Shown here piece by piece: positions 1 through 9,281 of a DNA stretch of 64,000 bases. The notes under the pieces are model-generated. The model saw only the letters and a program-made list of their open reading frames with translations, did no database searches and was not told where the DNA came from. The stretch covers positions 164,467 to 228,466 of the forward strand of contig NZ_BMMS01000014.1 of the NCBI RefSeq assembly GCF_014646055.1, read 5' to 3'. A program made the position numbers and the translations under genes. The stretch is from Wenjunlia tyrosinilytica. Lineage in GTDB: Bacteria; Actinomycetota; Actinomycetes; Streptomycetales; Streptomycetaceae. Positions within the stretch are counted from its first letter, which is position 1. Each line of letters starts with the position of its first letter.

Positions 1-2
1 CC

Positions 3-284
3 TCGAGGGGCGCCTACGAGCTGGAGACCATCATCCCCCGTGACTACTGGGGCCGTTGGGGTCAGCGGGCACCGCACATCCACACCCAGGTCCAGGCCCC
101 CGGCGGACCGGTCCTCGTCACGCAGCTGTACTTCCCCGACGACACCGAGGCCTACGGCCGGGACTTCGCCGCCCTCAACGCCAGGGACGGACTTCTCAAC
201 CGCGCCTGCACCATCACGCTCAACAGCTCCGGCGGCGGCGCGTACAGCGGGACGTTCGACTTCGTCGTCAAGACCACCGCCTGA
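3..284 (+). CDS. Intradiol ring-cleavage dioxygenase-like protein, C-terminal part
   Basis: The 93 residues visible are the end of a protein whose start lies before the window. They read like the C-terminal beta-sandwich of the intradiol dioxygenase family (protocatechuate/catechol dioxygenases): 'RGAYELETIIP', then 'RAPHIHTQV', with the HxH pair that supplies iron ligands in the family, then 'TQLYFPDD'. The tail after this core is short (TFDFVVKTTA). Family members would open catechol-type rings. In Streptomyces there are also exported dioxygenase-fold proteins of unclear substrate, and without the N-terminus I cannot tell whether this one is secreted. The family call is firm; the substrate is unknown. 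Confidence 0.75.
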   Translation, partial: SRGAYELETIIPRDYWGRWGQRAPHIHTQVQAPGGPVLVTQLYFPDDTEAYGRDFAALNARDGLLNRACTITLNSSGGGAYSGTFDFVVKTTA

Positions 285-358
285 CGGCAGCTCATCCGCG
301 GCCGCTCATCGCAGCACGCTCATCGACGACCGCTCATCGACGACCTGAGGAATCCCCT

Positions 359-1522
359 ATGTCAGTGAGAACAGCACGCGAGGTCGACAAGCCCCGGCGT
401 CGCTTCGTACGGGCGGCGCTGCCGACCGCCCTCGCCGCTTTGGCCCTGGCGCTCGCCGGGCTGGTGGGGGTGGTGCCGGACTCGGGCGCCGGCCCGGCGC
501 CGCCCAAGGCTTCCACGGTGGCGCGGGCGGGGACCTGGCAGCAGACGCCCGTTCCCGTGGAGAAGGGCGACATCACCGCGGTGGCCGCGCTGGGAGAGGA
601 CCGGGCCTGGGCGATCGGCTACCGCCTCAAGGGCATCTCGGAACTCGAACCCCTGGCCCTGCGCTGGGACGGCGCCTCCTGGACCCAGGAGTCCACCCTG
701 CCCGCGGGCAGCTTCCCGCAGGTACTCGCCGTACGGTCGGCCGACGACATCTGGGCCGCCGGAATGGACACCGCGCACTGGGACGGCAGGAAATGGACCA
801 CCCGCACCCTCCAGCAGGACACGGCCGGCCGGCTGTACCCCGATGCCATGGCCACCGGGGCCGACGGCAAGGTGTGGCTGGCGGGCCGGGCGGTGCCGGG
901 CTCGGTGAAGAACGGTGTGCCCGCGATCCAGTCCTGGGACGGGACCCGCTGGCAGAAGCAGACCCTTCCCGACGTCGGCAAGGGCGAGCTCAGCAGTGTC
1001 GTCGTGGTGTCGTCGGACGACGTCTGGGCCGCGGGTGCGACCTACGCGACCGATGACGAGGCCCAGACCGCGCTCCTGCTCCACTGGGACGGAACCAGTT
1101 GGAAGAAGGTCGCTGCCCCGCCGTCCACGGGCAGGGCGGGGACCTGGTTCGGTGCGATGACCGCGCTCGGGCCCGATGACGTCTGGGCTGTCGGCGGCGC
1201 CACCTCGGAGGGCTCCGATCGCCCGTTCGCCGCTCACTGGGACGGCAAACGCTGGCAGGTGACCCCGACACCGGACGTCGCGGACGGCCGGCTGCGCTCG
1301 GTCGGCCGGACCAAGGACGGCGGCCTCTGGGCGATCGGCGGCAAGGGGAATGTCTCCACCGCTCTGCGCTGGGACCGGGCCGCCCGGAAGTGGACCAAGG
1401 CGCCCGCACCGGATGTCGTCGTCAGGGCGTCCGCCGTGGTGCCGGACACCTCCGCCCTCTGGACGGTCGGCATCGCCAAGAAGGGCGACCTGGTGCCGAG
1501 GATCACCCGGTTCACGGGCTGA
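359..1522 (+). CDS. Secreted WDG-repeat (beta-propeller-like) protein
   Basis: A 387-residue protein of unknown function. The ATG at 359 follows GAGG at a suitable distance. The N-terminus (basic RRRFVR, then an Ala/Leu-rich stretch to about residue 45) looks like a signal peptide or signal anchor. The remainder is built from repeats of about 50 residues, each with 'DDvWAaG' followed by 'hWDGxxW' (LRWDGASW, AHWDGRKW, QSWDGTRW, LHWDGTSW, AHWDGKRW, LRWDRA). This pattern fits a six- or seven-bladed propeller. No catalytic motif is visible. The 60 bases upstream carry direct repeats of CGCTCATCGACGAC. An extracellular binding or scaffold role is inference. Confidence 0.8.
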   Translation: MSVRTAREVDKPRRRFVRAALPTALAALALALAGLVGVVPDSGAGPAPPKASTVARAGTWQQTPVPVEKGDITAVAALGEDRAWAIGYRLKGISELEPLALRWDGASWTQESTLPAGSFPQVLAVRSADDIWAAGMDTAHWDGRKWTTRTLQQDTAGRLYPDAMATGADGKVWLAGRAVPGSVKNGVPAIQSWDGTRWQKQTLPDVGKGELSSVVVVSSDDVWAAGATYATDDEAQTALLLHWDGTSWKKVAAPPSTGRAGTWFGAMTALGPDDVWAVGGATSEGSDRPFAAHWDGKRWQVTPTPDVADGRLRSVGRTKDGGLWAIGGKGNVSTALRWDRAARKWTKAPAPDVVVRASAVVPDTSALWTVGIAKKGDLVPRITRFTG

Positions 1523-1562
1523 CGAGGGTTGTCCGATCCTCCGGGTCCGGGCGGCGCAGGGC

Positions 1563-1601
1563 GGGTCCGGTCGGCGCAGGGCACTGCCGCCGACCGGACC
1601 C
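1563..1601. terminator. Strong hairpin between convergent genes
   Basis: GGGTCCGGTCGGCG (1563-1576) and CGCCGACCGGACCC (1588-1601) are perfect 14-bp inverted arms around an 11-base loop. The hairpin sits between the stop codons of the propeller gene and the converging lyase gene, so it probably works as a bidirectional terminator. No clear U-tract follows, as is common in Streptomyces. Confidence 0.7.
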
Positions 1602-1636
1602 GGAGGCGCTGCCGGGCACGGAGTGCGCGGATGTGC

Positions 1637-2860
1637 CTACGGCGTTCCGGCGTGGGTGAGGGTCTCCCAGGCGAGGAAGTAGTTCGCCCCGGCCGGCCGC
1701 CTGGCCTCGACCAGTTTCTGGGTCTTGGGCATCGCGACGCCCAGACGGCCGTGGTAGTGGTTGAACACGATCTCCTGCGTCGGGCCGAGGCCCTTGTGCA
1801 GGGTGCCACCGCACAGCCACGACGGGGCAGTGGCGCCGAGTTCGTAGGCCGCGTGGAACTCCAGGGCCTTGGTCAGCCTGGCCCTGCCCTCCTTGTACAG
1901 GTCGACTCCCTGGAGACGGGCGGTCTCGGCGGCGTGCACGGCGGCGTCGAGGCCCCAGCCGGTGTGGCCGAAGTCGCGGCAGGTCTCCTGAGCGAGACCG
2001 TCGGCAAAGACCTTCTGGCCCTGCCAGTAGGCGATGAGCTTGTCCTTGGTGTTCTTGTTGCCGCCGGGCGGGGGCTTGGGCAGGTCACCGTCGGACTTGA
2101 GGTAGACATAGGCGGGAAGCCGTCCCCGCCACAGCTTCACGGCCTTGTCGAACGAGGTCCTGTCGTCGAGGAACACGGCGATGCCCATCGCCGCGTCCGT
2201 CATGATCAGTTCCCAGTTGCCGTTCTTGTTCGGCTGCCCCGCGACGAGGATCGGCAGGTAGACCTCGCGCAGCACCTTCTTGAAGCGGTCCACCCGGGAG
2301 GCCGGCCAGCCGCCGTTGGTGTGCCGGACGATCTCGGCGGCACGGGAGAAGGAGGCACCGGCCCAGCCGGTCTGCAGCGGGGCATTGCTGTTGCTGTGCC
2401 GCTTGATCGTCGCGGACCAGGCGTCCATGATCTCGATCGACTTCTTCGCGTAGCGCTTGTCACCGGTGACCGTCCACATCAGGGCGTCGGTGTAGGCCGC
2501 CAGCGCGTCGTCGCGCTCGTCCGAGCAGCCGTGGTTCGGATTGGATCCGGAACCGCACTCGACGTCCGCCCGAGGCCTCGGCTTCCACGACAAGGACGCG
2601 TACCGGCTGGTGCGCATGGCGTCGTACGCCGACTTCCACGGCTGCGATCCCGCCTGGACCTTCGTCCGGACGAAGTCCAGCTGCCCCTTGCCGACGAGCA
2701 CTCCCGGGTGCTTGAACGCGGCGGACGGCGCGGCCTGAGTCCGCTCGGGTTCGGACTTGGCGGGTTGCGTCGCCAACGCGGCGGCGCCGGTGCCCAGGAG
2801 GCCCAGGGCCAAGCTGGTGGCGAGGGTCAGTCGTATCCGGCTTGGAATCATGACCGGCAT
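1637..2860 (-). CDS. Secreted alginate lyase family protein (PL5-like)
   Basis: A 407-residue protein with an N-terminal signal sequence (RLTLATSLALGLLGTGAAALA, cleavage probably near residue 30). The mature part has the alpha/alpha-barrel signatures of the alginate_lyase family: 'NPNHGCSDERDDALAAYTDALMWTVTGD', 'PNKNGNWELIMTDAAMGIAVFLDDR', and 'ETCRDFGHTGWGLDAAVHAAE' with the conserved RD-GHT stretch. It should eliminate glycosidic bonds in uronic-acid polysaccharides outside the cell. The substrate (alginate or another polyuronide) cannot be read from sequence. The gene is monocistronic with a palindrome just upstream, suggesting sugar-responsive repression. Confidence 0.82.
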   Translation of the reverse strand: MPVMIPSRIRLTLATSLALGLLGTGAAALATQPAKSEPERTQAAPSAAFKHPGVLVGKGQLDFVRTKVQAGSQPWKSAYDAMRTSRYASLSWKPRPRADVECGSGSNPNHGCSDERDDALAAYTDALMWTVTGDKRYAKKSIEIMDAWSATIKRHSNSNAPLQTGWAGASFSRAAEIVRHTNGGWPASRVDRFKKVLREVYLPILVAGQPNKNGNWELIMTDAAMGIAVFLDDRTSFDKAVKLWRGRLPAYVYLKSDGDLPKPPPGGNKNTKDKLIAYWQGQKVFADGLAQETCRDFGHTGWGLDAAVHAAETARLQGVDLYKEGRARLTKALEFHAAYELGATAPSWLCGGTLHKGLGPTQEIVFNHYHGRLGVAMPKTQKLVEARRPAGANYFLAWETLTHAGTP

Positions 2861-2896
2861 TGGAGCAGTCTCGATGCTGCCCCGTCAATGTTGTCC

Positions 2897-2911
2897 GTAA
2901 GGTTTCCTTAC
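2897..2911. promoter_or_regulatory. Palindrome GTAAGG-TTT-CCTTAC upstream of the lyase gene
   Basis: A perfect 6-3-6 inverted repeat whose near edge is 37 bases upstream of the lyase ATG (2860, minus strand), where a promoter-overlapping operator would lie. Streptomyces genes for secreted polysaccharide hydrolases often carry short A/T-centred palindromes bound by ROK- or LacI-type repressors. The repressor for this site is not in the window. Confidence 0.55.
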
Positions 2912-2996
2912 AGTGCCGGGTGACCCGGATCGGCGCCCCGATCGCGGGGTGACCCGGGATCGGCGGCCCGGGGCCCGAAGTGACGCACATTCGGCA

Positions 2997-3809
2997 CTAA
3001 CCCGTGCACCACAGCAGCAGGCACGTCTGGTTGTGGGAGTGGGTGGGGCTGGGCTTGGGGGGTGGCGGCTTCTGCGTCCGGGTGGGCGCGGGCCGGGGGG
3101 TGCTGCCCTGCGCGGGTGGCGCGGGGGCGGTGGACGCCCCCGCGGGAGTGGGGTTCCCGGACGTCCTCGTGTGTGTCGGCGCGGGGGAGTGGGACGCCTC
3201 GGCGTCCTTGGAGGAACTCGCGCCGACCGACGACGTCGGGTCGGCGGACGAGGCGTGGTCGGCCCTTGCGGGTGAGGACGCCGCCGGCTCGGTCGACCCG
3301 TCGTCCACCGGCACCGTCGCGGTCGCCTTTGCCGCGTTGTCCCCGGCCGAGCCGTCGTGGAGCAGCGCCACGGTGACACCCGCGAGCACGAAGCCCCCGG
3401 CGAGACCCGCGACGACCTTGCGCGTGCGCCTGTTCGGCCCGCCGCGGCGGCCTCCCGCCCTCCTGCGCCCGCCGTGCGAGGCCCGGCGCGACGCCGCGGG
3501 AGCGGGGGTCTGCGGCTCGTCCGCGGGCGGGTCCGGGTCATCCTCCCGCCCGCCCTGCGGCCGGTCCGGGAAGGACTCGTCGGCCGGGAAGGGTTCCGGA
3601 GCCGGTTCGTAGCTGTATGTCGCGCCCGGTTCGTACTGGTAATCCAGCGGAGGCTGGAATGCCGGCGGCTGTGTCCCGGAACAGGAGGGGAATTGGTTTC
3701 CATGGGCATGGGAGGCGATTCCCGCACCCATGTCCGACACGGGTGTACCGCAGCCCGGGCAGGCAAGGGCTCCATTGAGATTTCGCCGGCATCCATCGCA
3801 ATAGTCCAT
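2997..3809 (-). CDS. SCO2400-type zinc-ribbon single-pass membrane protein
   Basis: A 270-residue protein starting MDYCDGCRRNLNGALACPGCGTPV, a CxxC-CxxC zinc ribbon typical of a streptomycete family of unknown function. I chose this ATG (3809) over upstream alternatives because GGAGG lies eight bases before it and homologues start at this residue. After the ribbon come an acidic Pro-rich linker, an Arg-rich stretch, one membrane helix (VVAGLAGGFVLAGVTVALLHDG), then a long Ser/Thr/Pro/Ala tail ending in CLLLWCTG. The topology is probably ribbon inside and low-complexity tail outside. Its role is unknown. Confidence 0.78.
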   Translation of the reverse strand: MDYCDGCRRNLNGALACPGCGTPVSDMGAGIASHAHGNQFPSCSGTQPPAFQPPLDYQYEPGATYSYEPAPEPFPADESFPDRPQGGREDDPDPPADEPQTPAPAASRRASHGGRRRAGGRRGGPNRRTRKVVAGLAGGFVLAGVTVALLHDGSAGDNAAKATATVPVDDGSTEPAASSPARADHASSADPTSSVGASSSKDAEASHSPAPTHTRTSGNPTPAGASTAPAPPAQGSTPRPAPTRTQKPPPPKPSPTHSHNQTCLLLWCTG

Positions 3810-3985
3810 GGGGACGGCCTCCACTGCCTCCGCTCGCCGGTACACGGCGGCCCACCGTATCGGTGCCGGGTGACCGGCGGGCAGTGGCCCCTCGTGTTTC
3901 GTTGCCGTCGGGTGGGTACTCGTTCGCGACGGCGATCGGCGCTCCGGTCGCCGAGACGAACGGAAAGGGAAAGGGGCTGTGCGCC

Positions 3986-4549
3986 ATGGGGCACGGCGGG
4001 AACGTCATAGAGGAGCTCACCGCTGATCACCGGGAGGTGGAGGAGCTGTTCGCGCGGATCGAGATCCAGCCGGTCGGTGACAAGCGGCGGCGGGAACTGG
4101 TGGATGAACTCACCATCGAACTGGTACGGCACTCGGTGGCCGAGGAGCAATACCTCTATCCGGCGGTGCGTGAGCATCTGGAGGGAGGAGACGCGTTGGC
4201 GGACAAGGAGATCGAGGACCACGCCAAGGCCGAAAGGATGCTCAAGGATCTCGAAGGGCGTGAAGCGGACGACGAGCGGTTCGACTCCCTGGTGGCCCTG
4301 CTGAAATTCGAAGTGACCGATCATGTGCGGGACGAGGAGGGCCGACTCTTCCCGATGCTGGCATCGGCATGCGGTCCGCAGGTGCTCGACGAGCTCGGTG
4401 ACAAGGTCCGAAAGGCGAAGAGGACGGCCCCCACGCGTCCGCACCCCGCGGCCCCCGACACCCCGCCGGCCAACAGACTCCTCGGGCCCGGCGTGGGCCT
4501 GGTCGACCGCGCCCGCGACATGATCACCGGCCGCGGCCGGCACGGCTGA
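3986..4549 (+). CDS. Hemerythrin HHE-domain protein
   Basis: A 187-residue protein. The ATG at 3986 starts MGHGGNVIEELTADHREVEELF, the usual start for the family; upstream codons in frame are not protein-like. The HHE cation-binding pattern is clear: H in 'TADHREVEELF', 'VRHSVAEEQYLYPAV', 'IEDHAKAERMLKDLE' and 'VTDHVRDEEGRLFP'. Two such helix pairs bind a di-iron centre that senses or carries O2, NO or peroxide. The C-terminal 50 residues are a basic, Pro-rich tail. It is divergent from the zinc-ribbon gene and stands alone. The family is certain; the ligand is inferred. Confidence 0.88.
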   Translation: MGHGGNVIEELTADHREVEELFARIEIQPVGDKRRRELVDELTIELVRHSVAEEQYLYPAVREHLEGGDALADKEIEDHAKAERMLKDLEGREADDERFDSLVALLKFEVTDHVRDEEGRLFPMLASACGPQVLDELGDKVRKAKRTAPTRPHPAAPDTPPANRLLGPGVGLVDRARDMITGRGRHG

Positions 4550-4958
4550 CCGGCACGTCCGCGCCCGCGCCGCGCCTTCTGGAGTGCAGGCCGAGCCAAG
4601 ACGCTCCTTTCGGCACCCGTTCGAGGTCGTCCTCGGCGGGTGCCGCGGCATGCCGCCGAACAGGCGTCAGTGGTAGCTGAGTTGTTCGGGTGTGCGCCCG
4701 TATGGATGCTTCTGTGGCTGAACCATTGAAAGGATCTCCTCACGCTGTGCTACTAGGCATATCGAACCGGTGGGCCGCCCATCCCTCCCCGGGGGAGCGG
4801 AGCCACCGGCCCGTCGCGGGTTTGAGCGATACCCGGTCGGCCCCGAAGGTCCAGCCGTCCTGGACGAGGCGCCCCTCGTGGAGATGGAACCGTCAGCCGC
4901 TGCGTCCCGCAGCACTCGCTGATGAGCGGTGGCCCACGCCACCCCCTCGAGGAGTGTC
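4550..4958. other. Intergenic stretch, nothing identified
   Basis: About 400 bases between the hemerythrin gene and the beta-helix gene. It is less GC-rich than its surroundings around 4680-4760. I find no convincing reading frame, RNA or long palindrome. The promoter of the following gene must lie near its 3' end. Confidence 0.5.
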
Positions 4959-5762
4959 ATGCGACTCACCCGCGTACTTGGGGCACTCACCGGCTCCGTC
5001 CTCCTGGCCGCCGGACTGGCTGCCGTCCCGGGCACCGCCGAGGCCCGGGCCGTCGTGCCCTGTGACCTCACCGCGCTCGTCAACGCCATCGACGCGGCGA
5101 ACACCGCCGGCGGCGGTTCCCTGGCGCTGGCTCCGCTGTGCACCTACACACTCAGCACCGTCGACAATGACAGCGTGGACGGCGCCAACGGCCTGCCGGT
5201 CATCACGACCAACATCTCCATCACGGGGGCGCTGAGCACCATCGAGCGCTCCAGTGCGCCCGGCACGCCCGACTTCCGGATCTTCCAGATCGACCCGCCC
5301 GACGGCAACCTCACCCTCACCGGAGTGACCGTCCGCAACGGCCGCGCGGAGCCGGGACAGATCGGAGGCGGCATCTGGCTCCACGACGGAGGCACCCTGC
5401 ACGTGGTCAACAGCACCATCACCAACAACGTGGGCTCGGACTCCGGCGGTGGCGACATCGGCAACAACACGGCGACCGCAGCGTCCGGCGTGGGTGGCGG
5501 CATCCTCAACGCGTCCACGCTGAACGTCACCACCAGCCAGTTGGTCGACAACACCGCCGGTGGAGCGAGCAGCCGGGGCGGCGGCCTGTTCAACTCCGGG
5601 ACCGCCACCTTCCAAACCAGCCTGGTCAGGAGCAACCACGCCAATGACGGCGGCGGAATCTTCAACTCGGCAGGGCTCGGCGCGGTGACCCTGGCGCTGA
5701 CTCCGGTCATCCTCAACACGCCCAACAACTGCGCTCCGACGGGCAGCGTCGCCGGCTGCTGA
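4959..5762 (+). CDS. Secreted right-handed beta-helix repeat protein
   Basis: A 267-residue exported protein. The ATG at 4959 follows GAGGAG, and MRLTRVLGALTGSVLLAAGLAAVPGTAEARA is a signal peptide. The rest is short Asn/Gly/Thr-rich strands ('LTLTGVTVRNGRA', 'LHVVNSTITNNVG', 'LNVTTSQLVDNTAGG', 'ATFQTSLVRSNHANDGGG'), the stacked-rung pattern of pectate-lyase-like parallel beta helices and of many Streptomyces 'CSLREA/right-handed helix' proteins. Cysteines near both ends (CDL, LCTY, NNCAP, GC at the C-terminus) may form disulfides. No pectate-lyase active site is visible. A cell-surface or adhesion role is guesswork. Confidence 0.75.
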   Translation: MRLTRVLGALTGSVLLAAGLAAVPGTAEARAVVPCDLTALVNAIDAANTAGGGSLALAPLCTYTLSTVDNDSVDGANGLPVITTNISITGALSTIERSSAPGTPDFRIFQIDPPDGNLTLTGVTVRNGRAEPGQIGGGIWLHDGGTLHVVNSTITNNVGSDSGGGDIGNNTATAASGVGGGILNASTLNVTTSQLVDNTAGGASSRGGGLFNSGTATFQTSLVRSNHANDGGGIFNSAGLGAVTLALTPVILNTPNNCAPTGSVAGC

Positions 5763-5789
5763 GCCTTGCCGGTGGCCTTCATCGCCTCA

Positions 5790-5813
5790 TCCCGCCGGGC
5801 CTCTCCGGCGGGA
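5790..5813 (+). terminator. Rho-independent-type hairpin after the beta-helix gene
   Basis: TCCCGCCGG (5790-5798) and CCGGCGGGA (5805-5813) pair perfectly over 9 bp around a six-base loop, 27 bases downstream of the stop codon. It is the probable terminator of the beta-helix transcript. Confidence 0.65.
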
Positions 5814-6314
5814 CGAAGTGCTGCCGAGCCGCGCGGGGCCGGAGCGCGACTGGTTGTCGTCCCCTACCACGTCGCCTCCGGCGTAGGGAGGGTCAAACGC
5901 CCAATACTACGTCAGGTCATCCGAACGGGCGAAACGTACCGGCCTTTCCGGCTGGAGTCTGCCGACTGCTGATAGTCAGGGAGCGCGAACCGGCCCGCTG
6001 GGCAGGCTGCCATCGGATTCACGCAGGCGACTGCCGGGTTCGTGGCGAGCCTCCGGTGTGCGGGCGGCTCGTCGGCACACGCGTTGGACGAGTCCGCCGA
6101 GGAGTGGTCCGTGCACAGTCGCATCGACCGATATGGGTCGAGGGATTTGTCCTGTCGGCGCCCTTTGTGATTGTCCCCCGGCTACGCTGCCGAGCACGGC
6201 CGCGTCTCAGTATCGGTCCGCCCCTCGTTGGCACGGAGGCTTCCGACGGGTGGCGCCCCGCTGATGGTGAGCCGACGTGGATGCCCAGCGGTGGGGCGCC
6301 CGGGAGGGGGAGGC
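5814..6314. other. Leader/promoter region of the LAL regulator
   Basis: Five hundred bases without a convincing gene. Reading frames exist here on both strands but lack the codon bias of the neighbours. A small imperfect hairpin (CCGGCCTTTCCGG, about 5939-5951) and a relatively A/T-richer patch near 5890-5935 are the only notable features. It presumably carries the promoter of the regulator starting at 6315. Confidence 0.4.
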
Positions 6315-9281
6315 GTGAGCGATCGAGACAGGCAGCTCAGAGCCGTCGCGACCGGACGGCGCGGCGGTCGGGTGCACGACCGCGGACGGCTGCTGGAACG
6401 CGAGACGGAGTTGCGCGCCGCGGAGGGCGCCCTGGACCGGCTCCGCCGACAGGCTGCGACGCAGGGCAACGGCGGTGGACTGCTGCTGTTGACCGGCGCC
6501 GCCGGTCTCGGCAAGACCAGCCTGCTCGCGGCCGTGCGGTCGATGGCCATGAGCCGCGACTGCGGTGTGCTGTCCGCTCGTGGCGGCGAGCAGGAGCGGG
6601 GCGTCGCCTTCCATGTGGTCCGCCGTCTGCTCCAGCCCGCCCTCGCCGCGCTGTCCGAGGCGGAGCGCCGTGAACTGTTCGGCACCTGGTTCGACATCGT
6701 CGGCCCGGCACTGGGGATGCCCACGACCGCTGGTCCGGCAATGCCCACGACCGGTGGTCCGGGGACCGGTGGAGCGGGCCAGGGCGCCGCGCTGCCCGAT
6801 CCGCAGGCCGTGCGCGACGGCCTCGACTGGGTGGTGACCCGTCTGGCCCTGGGGAACGCCCCGGTCGTCCTGATGGTGGACGACGCCCACTGGGCCGACG
6901 CCGAGTCGATGGCCTGGCTGGCCTCGTTCGCCTCCAAGGTCGAGGATCTGCCGCTTTTGATGATCCTGGCCTATCGGCCCGACCAGCTCTCCGGATCCGA
7001 AGCGCTCCGCCGGACGGCCGACAGGAACGGAGTGCGGCCTCTGGGCCTGTCCGCGCTCACCCCCGAGGCGGTGGCCGAGCTTCTGCGCGGGGAACTGGGT
7101 GAGGACGCCGAGACCGGATTCTGCCGGGAGTGCTGGGTGGTCACCGGCGGCAATCCGTACGAGACCGTGGAGCTGACCGCCAATGTGCTGGACCGGGGGA
7201 TCCTCCCGACCGAGGCGAGCAGCCCCCTGCTGCACCGTCTCGCCGCGGCCACCAGGGGCAGCGGCCTGGTCGCCCGTCTGCAGCAGCTGGGTCCGGCGTC
7301 CGTTCGGCTCGCCTGGGCCGTGGCGCTGCTGGGCGCCGAGGCCACGCCGCACCTCGCCGCCACCATCGCCGGTCTCGGCCCGGCGGAGTCGGCCGACGCC
7401 ACCGACCGGCTGCGAGCCGCCCGCGTCCTCACCGGAAGCGAGACCCTGGAGTTCGCGCATCCCCTGATCGCCACCGCGGTCTACCGGGCGATCCCCGCAG
7501 CGATGCGGGTCGCCATGCACGGCCGGGCCGCCCGGATGCTCCTCGACGCCGGGCACGGGGCCGACGCGGCGGCACGGCATCTGCTGGAGACCCATCCGGA
7601 AGGCGATCCCGCCGTGGTGAAGCAGTTGCGTGAGGCGGCGCAGGTCTGCCTGCGAGCCGGTGCGCCGGATGCCGCCCGCCGCTGCCTGGACCGGGCGCTC
7701 CTGGAGCCCCCCGCACCGGAGGTGCGCGCCGCGGTGCTGTACGAACTGGGCTGCTCCTCGCTCCTGCACTCGCCTCCCGTCACCGTCAACCATCTGCGGT
7801 CCGCGCTCGAACAGCCGGATGTGACACCGCCGATGCGCGAGGGCATCATCCTGCGCCTGGCCCAGGTGCTGGCACACACCGACCAGCTCGCCGAGGCCGC
7901 CGAGACGGTCGCCGAGGAGGCGCGCCGGGTGGTCGACCCGCGAGCGCGGCTGCGGCTTCGGACCTGGCACTTCATCTGGTCCGCCTTCCGCGACGACGAG
8001 CCGGACTCCGCCGCCCGCTCGCGCCGACTGGCCCGTATCGCGGACCGCCTGTCCGGACGCGATCTGACGGAGCGCTACATCCTGGGCGTGCGTGCCTGGG
8101 ACGCCATGGTCCGCGCAGAGCCGTCAGCGGTCGTCCTGGACTTCGCCGAGCGGGCCCTTCGGAACGGGATGAGCTGGACGGACCCGGAGTGGGGTTTCGA
8201 GGTTCCCGCCCTGGTGGCGCTGACCTATGCGCAGTGCGACCGGCCGCACCGCGCGGAGGAGCTGTTCGCCCAGGGGATCAGGGACTTCGAGATCGCGGGA
8301 TGGCGCGGCGCGCACCTGGCCTTCGGCTACGCCCTGCTCGGCTACGTCCGCTACCGTCGCGGCCGGCTCACCGAGGCGGAGGACCTCGTCAGGGCGGGTT
8401 TGCAGGTCGCCGACCGGGTCGGTGAGGGAGCGCCCGCCCAGTACAACGCCGTCGCCATCCTCATCGAGGTGCTGCTGGCCAAGGGCGAGGTCGCCAAGGC
8501 ACAGGAACTGGCCGCCCGCTACTCCTTCGCCGAACCCTTCCCCCGGGCGATGATGGTCCCGCCCCCGCAAGCGGTGCGCGGTGAGCTGCGCCTCGCCGAG
8601 GGCCGCATCACGGAAGCGGCCGCGGACATCGCGGCGGTGGGGCGGAAGCTCGAATCGCGGGGCATGGTCAATCCCGCCCTCTTCCCGTGGCTCGGTCTGC
8701 TGGCGCGGTGCCGCGCCGAGGAGGCCCCGGACACCGCTCGCTCCCTGGCCCGGCGGCAGGTGGAGCGTGCCGAGCGGGTGGGCACGGCCTCGCATGTCGG
8801 CTCGGCACTGCGCGTCGCGGCGAGCCTTGCCGGCGGTGTGGAAAGCCTGAGGCTGCTGGAACGCGCCGTCCGCAGCCTCGAGCAGTCCCCGGCGGCGTAC
8901 GAGCACGCACGGGCACTGGTGGACCACGGCTCCGCCCTGCGGCGGGCCGGGCGGATCAGGGAAGGCGCCGAGCAGTTGTACCTGGGCATGGACGTGGCGG
9001 CGCAGTGCGGTGCCGACGCGCTGGTGGACAGGGCACGCGGTGAGCTCGGCGGGGTCGGGCTGCGACCGCGCCGGCTGCGCAGCGTGACGACGGTGGAGTC
9101 ACTGACCCGGGGGGAGCGGGAAGCCGCTGAACTGGCCGCGCGGGGCGACGGCAATGAACGGATCGCGGAGAAACTGCGTTTGGAGGAGCGGGAGGTGGCC
9201 CGGTTGCTGTCCTCGGTGTTCAGGAAGGTGGGCTCGGACCGGCCGGGTCTGCGCGCAGCTCTGGGGGAGTCGGGGCGCTAG
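6315..9281 (+). CDS. LAL-type (large ATP-binding LuxR family) transcriptional regulator
   Basis: A 988-residue regulator. GTG at 6315 is preceded by GGGAGGGGGAGG, the best ribosome site near the N-terminus. A P-loop NTPase opens the protein: Walker A GAAGLGKTS in 'LLLLTGAAGLGKTSLL', and Walker B 'VVLMVDDAHWADAES' with its DDAHWAD signature. A long helical middle of TPR/MalT-like type follows. The C-terminus 'LTRGEREAAELAARGDGNERIAEKLRLEEREVARLLSSVFRKVG' is a LuxR helix-turn-helix with somewhat unusual recognition-helix residues. Such proteins activate secondary-metabolite or sugar genes in response to an unknown ligand. It converges on and overlaps the terpene synthase gene by four bases. Confidence 0.85.
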   Translation: MSDRDRQLRAVATGRRGGRVHDRGRLLERETELRAAEGALDRLRRQAATQGNGGGLLLLTGAAGLGKTSLLAAVRSMAMSRDCGVLSARGGEQERGVAFHVVRRLLQPALAALSEAERRELFGTWFDIVGPALGMPTTAGPAMPTTGGPGTGGAGQGAALPDPQAVRDGLDWVVTRLALGNAPVVLMVDDAHWADAESMAWLASFASKVEDLPLLMILAYRPDQLSGSEALRRTADRNGVRPLGLSALTPEAVAELLRGELGEDAETGFCRECWVVTGGNPYETVELTANVLDRGILPTEASSPLLHRLAAATRGSGLVARLQQLGPASVRLAWAVALLGAEATPHLAATIAGLGPAESADATDRLRAARVLTGSETLEFAHPLIATAVYRAIPAAMRVAMHGRAARMLLDAGHGADAAARHLLETHPEGDPAVVKQLREAAQVCLRAGAPDAARRCLDRALLEPPAPEVRAAVLYELGCSSLLHSPPVTVNHLRSALEQPDVTPPMREGIILRLAQVLAHTDQLAEAAETVAEEARRVVDPRARLRLRTWHFIWSAFRDDEPDSAARSRRLARIADRLSGRDLTERYILGVRAWDAMVRAEPSAVVLDFAERALRNGMSWTDPEWGFEVPALVALTYAQCDRPHRAEELFAQGIRDFEIAGWRGAHLAFGYALLGYVRYRRGRLTEAEDLVRAGLQVADRVGEGAPAQYNAVAILIEVLLAKGEVAKAQELAARYSFAEPFPRAMMVPPPQAVRGELRLAEGRITEAAADIAAVGRKLESRGMVNPALFPWLGLLARCRAEEAPDTARSLARRQVERAERVGTASHVGSALRVAASLAGGVESLRLLERAVRSLEQSPAAYEHARALVDHGSALRRAGRIREGAEQLYLGMDVAAQCGADALVDRARGELGGVGLRPRRLRSVTTVESLTRGEREAAELAARGDGNERIAEKLRLEEREVARLLSSVFRKVGSDRPGLRAALGESGR

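Noticed and set aside
1529..2923. Plus-strand frame opposite the alginate lyase
   Set aside because: Composition is typical of an antisense frame (Gly/Val/Arg/His-rich), while the minus strand encodes a signal peptide and lyase motifs.
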